Shown here in pieces: positions 53,024-61,232 of a stretch of 64,000 bases of DNA (position 1 is its first letter; every line of letters starts with the position of its first letter). Source of the DNA: an uncultured Muribaculum sp. (lineage in GTDB: Bacteria > Bacteroidota > Bacteroidia > Bacteroidales > Muribaculaceae); assembly GCF_910583865.1 (NCBI RefSeq), contig NZ_CAJTYX010000003.1:1-64000 (forward strand), in the 5' to 3' direction. The translations under genes and the position numbers were made by a program. Under the pieces are notes generated by a model. That model had not been told where the DNA came from. It did not search any database and worked only from the letters and a program-made list of their open reading frames with translations.

Positions 53024-54394
53024 TCAAGGCGCGGGGGTCATAGTACCCTGACCGGCCTCATTGTTATAGTTTATGATATTTATGTCACCTTTCAGATTGT
53101 ACTGGCGCCCGTCTGCTCCTTTTGCCTTGATTACATAGTAATATACTCCGGAACCCACATATTTCCCTTTGTATTTACCGTCCCATCCCTGTGATGGATG
53201 GTCAAGAGTGGCGACACATATGCCCCAGCGATTGAAAATGCTACACTTGAATTCCGTAATCGAGCGATAGCTTACTTTCCACTCGTCGTTTATCCCGGGT
53301 GATCCTTGGGGGGAGAACGCGTTGGGACAATGCAAATCTGATTCTCCGATATTGACCTGGTAGACCTCGGAATAGAATTCGCAACCGCCGTTTGCATCGG
53401 CTGCGACGAAACGGACATATACGGTGCCTGCGTCGCGGAAACTGCGGGAGAATTCAAGATTGTTGTCACGAAGTGTTATGTCGTCGAATTCCGGGTAGCT
53501 TGACAGCTGCCATTCTGTGTAAAGCGCCGCAGGTGTTACCTGGGCGGAGAAAGTTATTTCGACAGGGGCCGACCCGCCAAGCGCTCCGTTATCGTCTCCG
53601 GTTGACACATGCTGTTGATTATCCGAGGTGTCGGATATCTGTTGTGCCTCGGTATGAGCTTCCACACGTCTCGCTGCGATCATTGGTGTGCTTACCTGTT
53701 GCTCTGGCATACCCCATGCTCTCAGGAATCTATCTCCTTCAAGAGTATATTCCGTGTCGCACAGGGCGGCTGCGCAATGTATAGCTCCTTCGGCATTAGG
53801 AATGGTCTCTTTAGTCTCAGTCTCAACATATGATTGAGAATCTGCGGAATATTCCATTGTTGCATAGCTGAGAGTCATCTCACGTGACAGTTCAAGCCTT
53901 CGTCCGTTTATGTTATAATAATAAATTGGGGAGGCATGACCGTCAAGTTGCAGGAACATAGTGCTGCAATCCGATTCTTCATTGGTGGACAGCGCGTTAA
54001 GTTTTAATTCGTGATTGGAGTAATCAATAACCCAGAAATAAGTGCGGCTGCTCCCGTCCTCAATCACATAGCCGCAATCCGGACGAATATTACCCAATAT
54101 GGATACGTTGCCGGAATAATCAATTTCACTTTCCGGAATCGGGTCTGCATATGCTGCTCCCATCTGTCCAAATGTGTACCATACCGGGCGCGAGGCATTT
54201 TTTGCTTCGTATGTAACAGATGCGTTACTAATAGTCTCTATTACATATAGGGCCGATAGACCGGTAGACGGCTCCGGATTCACGATGACAGGTGCATGGG
54301 GCAGTCCGTCGATGCTTATCTGCGCTCGGGCCAACGACGGGGATAGGGCGAACACAGCCAGACACAGTGGCATGCACAGGCGTGCATATGTCAT
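53024..54394 (-). CDS. Secreted protein with CHU_C / T9SS-type C-terminal domain
   Basis: About 456 aa with a signal peptide (MTYARLCMPLCLAVFALSPSLARA). Variable N-terminal part, a beta-rich middle and the C-terminal gliding-motility/CHU_C region (about residues 365-456): CPNAFSPQGSPGINDEWKVS, FNRWGICVATLDHPSQGWDG and GSGVYYYVIKAKG. Such C-termini are found on exported proteins of Bacteroidota, often type IX substrates. A -7 element overlaps the longer frame's TTG start (54445), so a later start (54394 or 54436) is used. Confidence 0.8.
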   Translation of the reverse strand: MTYARLCMPLCLAVFALSPSLARAQISIDGLPHAPVIVNPEPSTGLSALYVIETISNASVTYEAKNASRPVWYTFGQMGAAYADPIPESEIDYSGNVSILGNIRPDCGYVIEDGSSRTYFWVIDYSNHELKLNALSTNEESDCSTMFLQLDGHASPIYYYNINGRRLELSREMTLSYATMEYSADSQSYVETETKETIPNAEGAIHCAAALCDTEYTLEGDRFLRAWGMPEQQVSTPMIAARRVEAHTEAQQISDTSDNQQHVSTGDDNGALGGSAPVEITFSAQVTPAALYTEWQLSSYPEFDDITLRDNNLEFSRSFRDAGTVYVRFVAADANGGCEFYSEVYQVNIGESDLHCPNAFSPQGSPGINDEWKVSYRSITEFKCSIFNRWGICVATLDHPSQGWDGKYKGKYVGSGVYYYVIKAKGADGRQYNLKGDINIINYNNEAGQGTMTPAP

Positions 54395-54442
54395 TTCGAC
54401 GGATGATGACCTTATGTATTCGTTTAAGTATGCCATAACATA

Positions 54443-54473
54443 CAAAGTTAATCCGTTTTATCAGAACGGGCAA
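54443..54473 (-). promoter_or_regulatory. Minus-strand promoter for the CHU_C-domain gene
   Basis: On the minus strand TTG (54471-54473), a 20-nt spacer and TAACTTTG (54443-54450) match the consensus. The transcript would start near 54436. Confidence 0.6.
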
Positions 54474-54831
54474 GCAAAAACAGATACTGCCACCTTATTT
54501 TTACGAAACATTAAGAGGAAATTAAGAGGAAATCGTAGTAAGAGGTCGTTTAATAAACAACGCAGATTCAATAACGAAGTGAAAAAACGTTCTGAAGTCT
54601 CCCGGATTTTTCGGACTTTTCATGGAGACCGATACCTACCATGTATATGGTTTCTACAATAGAGTCGGGAGGGGATACTACCATACCCAGGGCTTGCCCC
54701 CTCGTGATGCAATTTAACATAATACAGGTTATGGGACAAATGTGTATATGTCCCTGTCTTATTCTGCACGCCTCATGAAACCTTCAGGATTTTGACAATT
54801 ACCATAAGTTAAGACCATCTTATGATCCGAA
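54474..54831. other. Intergenic region, no gene accepted
   Basis: A gap of about 360 bp between two minus-strand genes. It contains a direct repeat (attaagaggaaa twice, near 54510-54532) and a GGGACA...TGTCCC hairpin (54733-54754) that could end the patatin-like transcript. A 162-codon plus-strand frame crosses the CHU_C gene and is not convincing. Confidence 0.5.
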
Positions 54832-55680
54832 TTATTGCTTCCAGACAGCCCGCATTGCAGGAATGGATTTCAAAGCAGCATGACGACCGAGTTCATATAC
54901 ACGTTCCATATTGGCTGGGCTATGAGAAACATGGCCTATCGGCAATTTGTTTTCCGGGCGGATCACCATGCAGCGGCCTGTAGCTTCGGCTTCACGGACA
55001 AAGTCGAGTTGCCGGTTATACATTTCATGGCGATGCAACATAGCCCTAAGAAGTTCCGGATATTTTCTCAACCCAACTTTCATCAAAGGAGCAAGACTTG
55101 TCTTGTGTTTCATATATCCCTCCGGTTGTGTGAGCACTACTATGTTCGCATCATATCCCTCATTCTCAAAGAATTCCAAAGGAATTGAATCGGAAATTCC
55201 GCCATCAAGCAGATACATGCCGTCAATTTCTACGACATTAGACACCAAAGGCATTGATGCGGAAGCTCTTACCCACTCAAAGAATGTGTCACCACCATTA
55301 TCGCATTTATGATATACGGCATTTCCCGTAGACACATCGGTACATACGACATAATATTCCATAGGATTAGATTCGAATGCCTTGGAATCAAAGATGTCAT
55401 AGACGTTCGGCACGACATGGTATGCGAATTCGGCATTAAACAGATCGCCGCTCGATATGAGCGAACGGATACCGCAATATCTCGAATCTCTCGCGAAGCG
55501 CTGGTTGTAGCGCAATGCACGTCCATGTTGCCCGGACTTGTAATTGCATCCGAACGCAGCCCCGGCAGAAACTCCTACGATGCCATCGGGATGCAATCCA
55601 TGTTCCATCATAACATCGATTACTCCGGCAGAGAATAGCCCGCGCATTGCGCCTCCTTCTAAAATAAGTCCACGTTTCAT
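54832..55680 (-). CDS. Patatin-like phospholipase / acylhydrolase
   Basis: A 282-aa patatin-family protein. The oxyanion loop LILEGGAMRGLFSAG (from residue 5), the nucleophile elbow GVSAGAAFG (Ser at about 39) and LLDGGISDSIPLEFF (catalytic Asp) are all present, so it should be active. Cytoplasmic, no signal peptide. The frame is open to 55734; ATG 55680 gives the normal MKRGLILEGG start. A -7 element lies at 55713-55720. Confidence 0.9.
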   Translation of the reverse strand: MKRGLILEGGAMRGLFSAGVIDVMMEHGLHPDGIVGVSAGAAFGCNYKSGQHGRALRYNQRFARDSRYCGIRSLISSGDLFNAEFAYHVVPNVYDIFDSKAFESNPMEYYVVCTDVSTGNAVYHKCDNGGDTFFEWVRASASMPLVSNVVEIDGMYLLDGGISDSIPLEFFENEGYDANIVVLTQPEGYMKHKTSLAPLMKVGLRKYPELLRAMLHRHEMYNRQLDFVREAEATGRCMVIRPENKLPIGHVSHSPANMERVYELGRHAALKSIPAMRAVWKQ

Positions 55681-55712
55681 TATGGTCTCGAGGAATTCAA
55701 CTTTACTTATTG

Positions 55713-55720
55713 CAAATATA
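55713..55720 (-). promoter_or_regulatory. -7 element for the patatin-like gene
   Basis: TATATTTG on the minus strand matches TAnnTTTG, 33 bp before the start codon. Confidence 0.45.
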
Positions 55721-55815
55721 GTGATTACCGGCATTTTAACCCCATGGGAATATGTTAAAATTGATTATGTTGAATACCGCGCCTATCCTTGTCATCAAAA
55801 GCGTTTGGAAATAAA

Positions 55816-55937
55816 CGCATTAACGCATATGTAAGCTTTGTCGATATGTTAATGTCCGCATTAATTAAGTCGATAATACATAATATGTTAGAAATAATTC
55901 GTATCTTTACGCATTAATTTGACTAATCACGCATTTA
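55816..55937. repeat. Repeated CGCATTAA motif upstream of an envelope gene
   Basis: CGCATTAA occurs at 55816-55823, 55857-55864 and 55910-55917, with variants CGCATATG (55824-55831) and CGCATTTA (55930-55937). All lie in the 218-bp gap ahead of the gene at 55953, and a TATCTTTA -7-like element (55902-55909) sits among them. Likely binding sites for a regulator. Confidence 0.5.
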
Positions 55938-55952
55938 TTCTACGACAAACAT

Positions 55953-56954
55953 ATGAAATTGCCAGTTCTTGCGGCATTGACCGTGGTCCTCTCCCCCACT
56001 CTTCTTAATGCACAGAATGTAAAATCCGTTGTTGCCGCCGATGACGGCGTACGTATTGACCAAAATATATTCAACCATCTTGATGTGGGACTTTCTCTTG
56101 GGTCAACCGGTATCGGACTTGATCTGTCAACCAACGTTACAGATTGGGTCCGACTGCGGGCTGGTGTCGATTACATGCCGGAATTTGCAGTCCCCATGTC
56201 ATTCAGCATCACAAGCTATAAGGAAGATGTAGGTCCTGAAGGCGGGTATGGTGTAACGGAAAGTAATTTCGGTAAACTTCAGGAACTGATGTATGGAATC
56301 ACCAACATACATGTTGATGAACGCGTGGAAATGCAAGGACGCCCGTCTTTCTGGAATTTCAAGTTCATGGTCGATGTAATGCCATGGGCAGACAAGCGTT
56401 GGCATATTACCGCCGGATTCTATCTCGGTTCCAGCAAGATAGCCACCGCACGCAATACCATCGAAGAAATGCCCTCTCTTCTTGCAGTGAATATCTACAA
56501 TCACTTTTACGACTTTGCGAAAAGCGGAGCATATTGGGATGAGCCTATGATACCGGGATATGATGACTACTATATGTCCCCTGAATTGGCCGATAAACTT
56601 ATCGAACGTGGTGCGGTTGGCATACATGTCGGTGACTTCAAGGATGGACGCCCATATATGATGCGTCCCGGTAGTGACGGTCTTGTCCGTGCCAAGGCGC
56701 TTGTCAATCGTTTTCGTCCGTATCTTGGATTCGGTTATTGCAATGAAGTGGGGAAATCCGGTCGCCTATCAATCGGATTTGATGCCGGTGTAATGTTCTG
56801 GGGGGGCAGTCCGAAGATCGTCACGCATGAGGGTATCGATCTCGTGAACGACGTAGAGAATGTCAATGGAAAAGTCGGCGATTACGTTGACATAATCAAT
56901 ACATTCAAGGTATTCCCGTCAGTGAATTTCCGTATAGCCTACAAGCTGTTCTGA
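55953..56954 (+). CDS. Putative outer-membrane or envelope protein (unknown)
   Basis: A 333-aa protein with signal peptide MKLPVLAALTVVLSPTLLNA and an aromatic/glycine-rich mature sequence with alternating strands (DVGLSLGSTGIGLDLSTNVT, then VRLRAGVDYMPEF, RPYLGFGYCNEVGKSGRLS) ending VNFRIAYKLF, a typical beta-barrel C-terminal strand ending in Phe. Probably an outer-membrane beta-barrel of unknown role. yraN follows after 22 bp. Confidence 0.72.
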   Translation: MKLPVLAALTVVLSPTLLNAQNVKSVVAADDGVRIDQNIFNHLDVGLSLGSTGIGLDLSTNVTDWVRLRAGVDYMPEFAVPMSFSITSYKEDVGPEGGYGVTESNFGKLQELMYGITNIHVDERVEMQGRPSFWNFKFMVDVMPWADKRWHITAGFYLGSSKIATARNTIEEMPSLLAVNIYNHFYDFAKSGAYWDEPMIPGYDDYYMSPELADKLIERGAVGIHVGDFKDGRPYMMRPGSDGLVRAKALVNRFRPYLGFGYCNEVGKSGRLSIGFDAGVMFWGGSPKIVTHEGIDLVNDVENVNGKVGDYVDIINTFKVFPSVNFRIAYKLF

Positions 56955-56976
56955 GCTGTCGGCAATCCCAATATCT

Positions 56977-57345
56977 ATGGCTAAGCATAATATCCTCGGA
57001 AAAATTGGAGAGGATGCCGCTTGCAATTATCTCGCCTCACAAGGTTATGCCATAGTCGAGCGTAATGTGTCAATCGGTCATCTTGAACTTGACATCGTGG
57101 CAATGGATGGCACGACAATGGTGTTTGTCGAGGTGAAAACACGCACCTCAGATTCCGGATTATCGGGAATTGAGGGCATGACCCGCAACAAGATGCACCT
57201 TCTAATACGTGCGGCCGATGCCTATGTGAAATCACACGACATACCATTCGAAGTGCGTTTCGACATATGCCTTGTGATGGCAGACAGGAACGGCGCCATA
57301 ACCGGCATAGAGCATATCCGAGATGCGTTTTATCCTCCTATATGA
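56977..57345 (+). CDS. YraN/UPF0102 family endonuclease-like protein
   Basis: A 122-aa protein with LGKIGEDAACNYLASQGYAI (near residue 5), then ELDIVAMDGTTMVFVEVKTRTS, the Asp...Glu-x-Lys core of a restriction-endonuclease-like fold. UPF0102/YraN proteins are widespread and of uncertain function, often linked to DNA processing or Holliday-junction resolvase-like folds. Confidence 0.9.
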   Translation: MAKHNILGKIGEDAACNYLASQGYAIVERNVSIGHLELDIVAMDGTTMVFVEVKTRTSDSGLSGIEGMTRNKMHLLIRAADAYVKSHDIPFEVRFDICLVMADRNGAITGIEHIRDAFYPPI

Positions 57346-57375
57346 AAGGGATCGGCTGTAGAGCTTTTAAAAAAA

Positions 57376-58332
57376 CTAAATGTCAAAAGCTGAATTGCCA
57401 CTATCTGCCAAGGCTTTTTCGACGAAAGACAAATAGGAGGGCAAAGAAGTTGCCTTGTGAATAGATTTCCATGCTTTGCGCCCTATTTCCGGTTCGAGAT
57501 AATCCCAAAAAGGTTTGATCTTGGAAAGGATCTGGGCGTTTCCGCACAATCGGTCGGCATACCCATCGTAAATCAGACTATGGAATTCACACAAAGCCTC
57601 CATCCGTCGGCTTCTGCTCCATTCTTCCCCCTCGATATATTCAGCCGCCAACGACGGTCTCATCAATAGGCCTCGACCGATCATCATACCGATAGTGCCG
57701 TCGAACCTGTCCGATATTTCATGCAGGTCTGTCGTAGCCCGTAGATCTCCGTTATATACTATGTGATGGTTGATATGCTCATTCATTCTCTTGAATGTAT
57801 CAATATCCGCCTTACCCTCATATTGCCGGATTGCGATACGCGGATGTATCGTCACATGCGAAAGTGTCATTGAGTTGATAATATCACACAATGGAAGCCA
57901 TTCATCGCATGACGATATTCCCGGACGCATCTTGACGGAGAAGTATAATTCTGAATACCTGCCGTTTATTAGCTCCGCAACCTTTTCCATGAGTTCCCGG
58001 CGCAAAGCTCCGGCTCCCCTTCCATGCTTGACCTGCGGAGGAAACGGACAACCCAGGTTGAGGTCTATGCGTTTCTTGCCAAGGGACGCCAGTTTGTCTA
58101 CCAACCGCTCGAACTCATCCGTACTGTTGAATATAATCTGTGGTATGACCGCTACATCTCCGAATGTGCCTGCACTCAAGTCGCGAATGTCTCGTGGCCG
58201 TACGTCATCTTTCTCAATGCGTATGAAAGGTGTGAAGTAGGCTGTTACCCCTCCGTAAATCTTGGAATGCGCTCGTCGCCACATGCCATCGGTATAGCCC
58301 TGCAACGGGGCTGCATAAATCTCCTTATTCAT
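57376..58332 (-). CDS. dus: tRNA-dihydrouridine synthase
   Basis: A 318-aa Dus-family flavoprotein reducing uridines in tRNA. It starts AAPLQGYTDGMWRRAHSKIY and has the catalytic Cys in LNLGCPFPPQVKHGRGAGAL, then FSVKMRPG, HVTIHPRIAIRQYEGKAD and IVYNGDLRA...IGMMIGRGLL. The last is the FMN phosphate-binding part. The subclass (DusA/B/C) is not assigned. Confidence 0.92.
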   Translation of the reverse strand: MNKEIYAAPLQGYTDGMWRRAHSKIYGGVTAYFTPFIRIEKDDVRPRDIRDLSAGTFGDVAVIPQIIFNSTDEFERLVDKLASLGKKRIDLNLGCPFPPQVKHGRGAGALRRELMEKVAELINGRYSELYFSVKMRPGISSCDEWLPLCDIINSMTLSHVTIHPRIAIRQYEGKADIDTFKRMNEHINHHIVYNGDLRATTDLHEISDRFDGTIGMMIGRGLLMRPSLAAEYIEGEEWSRSRRMEALCEFHSLIYDGYADRLCGNAQILSKIKPFWDYLEPEIGRKAWKSIHKATSLPSYLSFVEKALADSGNSAFDI

Positions 58333-58357
58333 GTATGTGTGTCAGCCCTATATTTGG

Positions 58358-59878
58358 TTACTTCTTCCAGAATGCGCGCGTAAACAATATAAGCACGGTG
58401 AAGATCTCAAGACGCCCGATAAGCATGAGTATCGACAGGACCCACTTGCCTAAGTCGGGAATTATTTCGTATCCACCTCCATAACCGGTAACTCCGGCTC
58501 CAAGTCCGGTGTTGCTCACACAACTGAAAGAGCTGAAAAAAGCATCCATGAACGGAAGCCCCATTGCTGTAAGCATTATACCGCCGACAGCGATTACCAT
58601 CACGTATATGCACAGGAAAGCGATTACCTTGTCGACTACCTCAGGTGCCATCACATTGCCGTTGATACGCACAGAACGGATGGAATTAGGATGTACCGAC
58701 CGATAGAGTTCGTTATTGGTATTTTTGAGCAGATAAAGCAGACGGTCGATTTTGGCGCCACCGCTCGTGGATCCGGCGCATGCTCCAAAAAACATGAGGC
58801 AGAATGAAAGTGACAACACCAAAGGCCCCCAGTTTTCGAAATTATCGGCGGTAAGTCCGGTAGACGTTATAGTGGTTATTATCTGGAATATCGGGTCGAT
58901 GGTGACCGACTCTATTGTCTTGGCATGTCCGGCGAGAATTATGCTTATCACGAAAATCACATACATCACAAACAGCGTCGCAATGTATGCCATAAAAGTA
59001 TCGTTGCGCAACAGGGAGCGCCAATCCCCATGGCTGGCTTTATACATTAGACTGAAGTTGACTCCTCCAAGAAACATAAAGACGGTGACCACACACATTA
59101 CGTAGTCGGAATTCCAGAAACCGATACTACTGTCATGAGTGGAAAATCCTCCGGTCGAGACTGTGGAAAACGAATGGCATACACTGTCGAAAAAGTCCAT
59201 CGGACCGGCCCAAAGCAACAAGGTGAGGATTGTCGTCAGCACGAAATATATTGTCCATAGACTTTTGGCTGTCTGGCTGATGCGCGGACGCAATTTCTCA
59301 TGTGTGATGCCCGTGACTTCAGCGTTGAACATCTGCATGCCTCCGGAATAGTTGAGCATGGGGATGACGGCAAGCGTGAAGAGAATTATACCCATTCCAC
59401 CGAGCCATTGTGTCAGGCAACGCCACATGTTGACTCCATGGCTTAACACATCTACAGATTCAAATATAGAGCAGCCTGTGGTGGTAAATCCCGACATCGT
59501 CTCGAAAAACGCGTCCGTGACACTAAGAGGGTAAGCGCTGAATATGAAAGGGATCATACCGAATAAGCTGAATACCACCCACACGAGGGCTGTAAGAAGG
59601 AATCCTTCACGCTTGGCCATCTGAGTGTTAGATGGTCGGATGCAGAAAGTCATCACCGCTCCGGTAGCAAGAGTCGCAATTGCCGATAACAGAAAAACCA
59701 TTGCGTCGCTTTCGGCATATATAACAGATGTGACCGTCGGCACAAACATGAAAATTCCTTCAATCATGAGAAGCCATCCGAGCACCCTTATCAGCATAGG
59801 GAAGTTTATCTTCCTTACATTCCCGAAAATAGTGACACGCTGGATCACATTCTTTCTCTTGTTCAAGCAGGCTATCAT
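58358..59878 (-). CDS. trkH: TrkH-family potassium uptake channel
   Basis: A 506-aa polytopic protein of the TrkH/KtrB family with four pseudo-repeated membrane-pore-membrane units. Selectivity-filter-like segments FTTTGCSIFESV, TVSTGGFSTHDSSIG, TITSTGLTADNFENWG and SCVSNTGLGAGVTGYG are seen in order. Forms the K+ translocating subunit with TrkA, encoded 15 bp upstream on the same strand. Confidence 0.93.
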   Translation of the reverse strand: MIACLNKRKNVIQRVTIFGNVRKINFPMLIRVLGWLLMIEGIFMFVPTVTSVIYAESDAMVFLLSAIATLATGAVMTFCIRPSNTQMAKREGFLLTALVWVVFSLFGMIPFIFSAYPLSVTDAFFETMSGFTTTGCSIFESVDVLSHGVNMWRCLTQWLGGMGIILFTLAVIPMLNYSGGMQMFNAEVTGITHEKLRPRISQTAKSLWTIYFVLTTILTLLLWAGPMDFFDSVCHSFSTVSTGGFSTHDSSIGFWNSDYVMCVVTVFMFLGGVNFSLMYKASHGDWRSLLRNDTFMAYIATLFVMYVIFVISIILAGHAKTIESVTIDPIFQIITTITSTGLTADNFENWGPLVLSLSFCLMFFGACAGSTSGGAKIDRLLYLLKNTNNELYRSVHPNSIRSVRINGNVMAPEVVDKVIAFLCIYVMVIAVGGIMLTAMGLPFMDAFFSSFSCVSNTGLGAGVTGYGGGYEIIPDLGKWVLSILMLIGRLEIFTVLILFTRAFWKK

Positions 59879-59893
59879 ATGCCGGACATTTCG

Positions 59894-61228
59894 TTAGCTA
59901 AAGAGGCGCTCGATCTTATGCAGCGCTCCGGACAAGCAGAACACCACCACATGGTCTCCGGCCTCTATCAGTGTATTTCCCGTCACAAGCATTCCTTTGT
60001 CGCCACGTATGAGTCCCGCGATAGTCATTCCATAAGGGAGGGACAATGATTTTACCGGGCCTCGCGTGACTTTGCTGTTGGGCTTGACTTCTATTTCTGC
60101 AACTTCGGCATCGGCAAGAGCCAGACATTTTGATGACGTAACGTCCGTATCAAGCAAAATCTGAAAGATCTTGCTTGAGGCGAGCAGTTTCTTATTGATT
60201 ACCGTGCCTATGTTCAGCCCTTCCGCCTCCGAGATGAACTGTAGATTCTCAACTTCTGCTACAGTCTTTCGTATTCCAAGCTCCTTGGCTGTAAGACATG
60301 TGAGTATATTTGTTTCCGAACTGTCGCTTAAGGCAATGAAAGCATCGGCTTCATCTACACCTTCGTCGCGCATCACGTCGATATCTCTGGCATCGCCATA
60401 CACGATGTCGCAGTTCGGACATTTTTCCGGCAGACGTCGGCACTGCGCCATGTCGTTGTCAATTATTTTTATGCTGAATTCGTCGCCGGCCATATGTGCA
60501 AGTCGAATGGCAATACGGCTTCCTCCCATGATCACTACCTTCCGAATACGATACTCTTCCTTCCCGCACAGTCCAAGAAGGTCGCCTACATGCTCCTTGG
60601 TAGTAGCAAAATATAGTATGTCGCCCGGTTTAAGCAGATCGTCGCCACGGGGTATTATCGTCTCATGCCTTCTCTTGATTGCTGCGACGTGAAAATTATG
60701 TTCGGTGCGGGCGAAATCCTTCAAGTGCATGCCTACTATACGGGCGTTTTCACGAAGCTTGACGCCAACAATCACAAGTTTGCCGTCATGCAGTTCAAAC
60801 CAGTGGCGCACCCAATTGCGACGTAGTGCTGTAACAATTTCCTGAGCGGCAAGATACTCCGGATAAATCAAGGCATTTACTCCCTGACGGGTGAAAAAGT
60901 CACTGTTATGCTTGTCGAGGAATTCGTAATTGTCGATACGCGCCACGGTCTTTCGAGCTCCGATACTTTTTGCAATAGCGCAAGATGTCACGTTGCGGGT
61001 CTCGTCGGGAGTGACGGCGATGAAAAGATCGCACTTCTCCACGCCAGCCTGTCGAAGAGTGTTGAAAGATATGGCACTTCCACGTAGCGTCATGAGGTTG
61101 TAGTTGGCATCTATGCTGGCAAGGCGCTCGGCATCGTCATCCACCAGCATTACATCCTGTTCCTCACGGGAAAGGAGTTTTGCAAGGTGAGAACCGACCT
61201 CTCCGGCTCCTACTATAACAATTTTCAT
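59894..61228 (-). CDS. trkA: Trk potassium transport regulatory protein TrkA
   Basis: A 444-aa protein with two tandem RCK modules. Each begins with a Rossmann loop, GAGEVGSHLAKLL (residues 7-19) and GGSRIAIRLAHM (about 235), followed by acidic nucleotide-binding positions (DDDAERLASID; IDNDMAQC). Each N-domain is followed by a C-domain. Binds NAD(H) and gates TrkH. The start is 4 bp after the dxs stop. Confidence 0.95.
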   Translation of the reverse strand: MKIVIVGAGEVGSHLAKLLSREEQDVMLVDDDAERLASIDANYNLMTLRGSAISFNTLRQAGVEKCDLFIAVTPDETRNVTSCAIAKSIGARKTVARIDNYEFLDKHNSDFFTRQGVNALIYPEYLAAQEIVTALRRNWVRHWFELHDGKLVIVGVKLRENARIVGMHLKDFARTEHNFHVAAIKRRHETIIPRGDDLLKPGDILYFATTKEHVGDLLGLCGKEEYRIRKVVIMGGSRIAIRLAHMAGDEFSIKIIDNDMAQCRRLPEKCPNCDIVYGDARDIDVMRDEGVDEADAFIALSDSSETNILTCLTAKELGIRKTVAEVENLQFISEAEGLNIGTVINKKLLASSKIFQILLDTDVTSSKCLALADAEVAEIEVKPNSKVTRGPVKSLSLPYGMTIAGLIRGDKGMLVTGNTLIEAGDHVVVFCLSGALHKIERLFS

Positions 61229-61232
61229 AATC

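Noticed and set aside
54174..54662. 162-codon plus-strand frame
   Set aside because: Starts inside the antisense of the CHU_C-domain gene and continues into non-coding DNA with basic low-complexity sequence.
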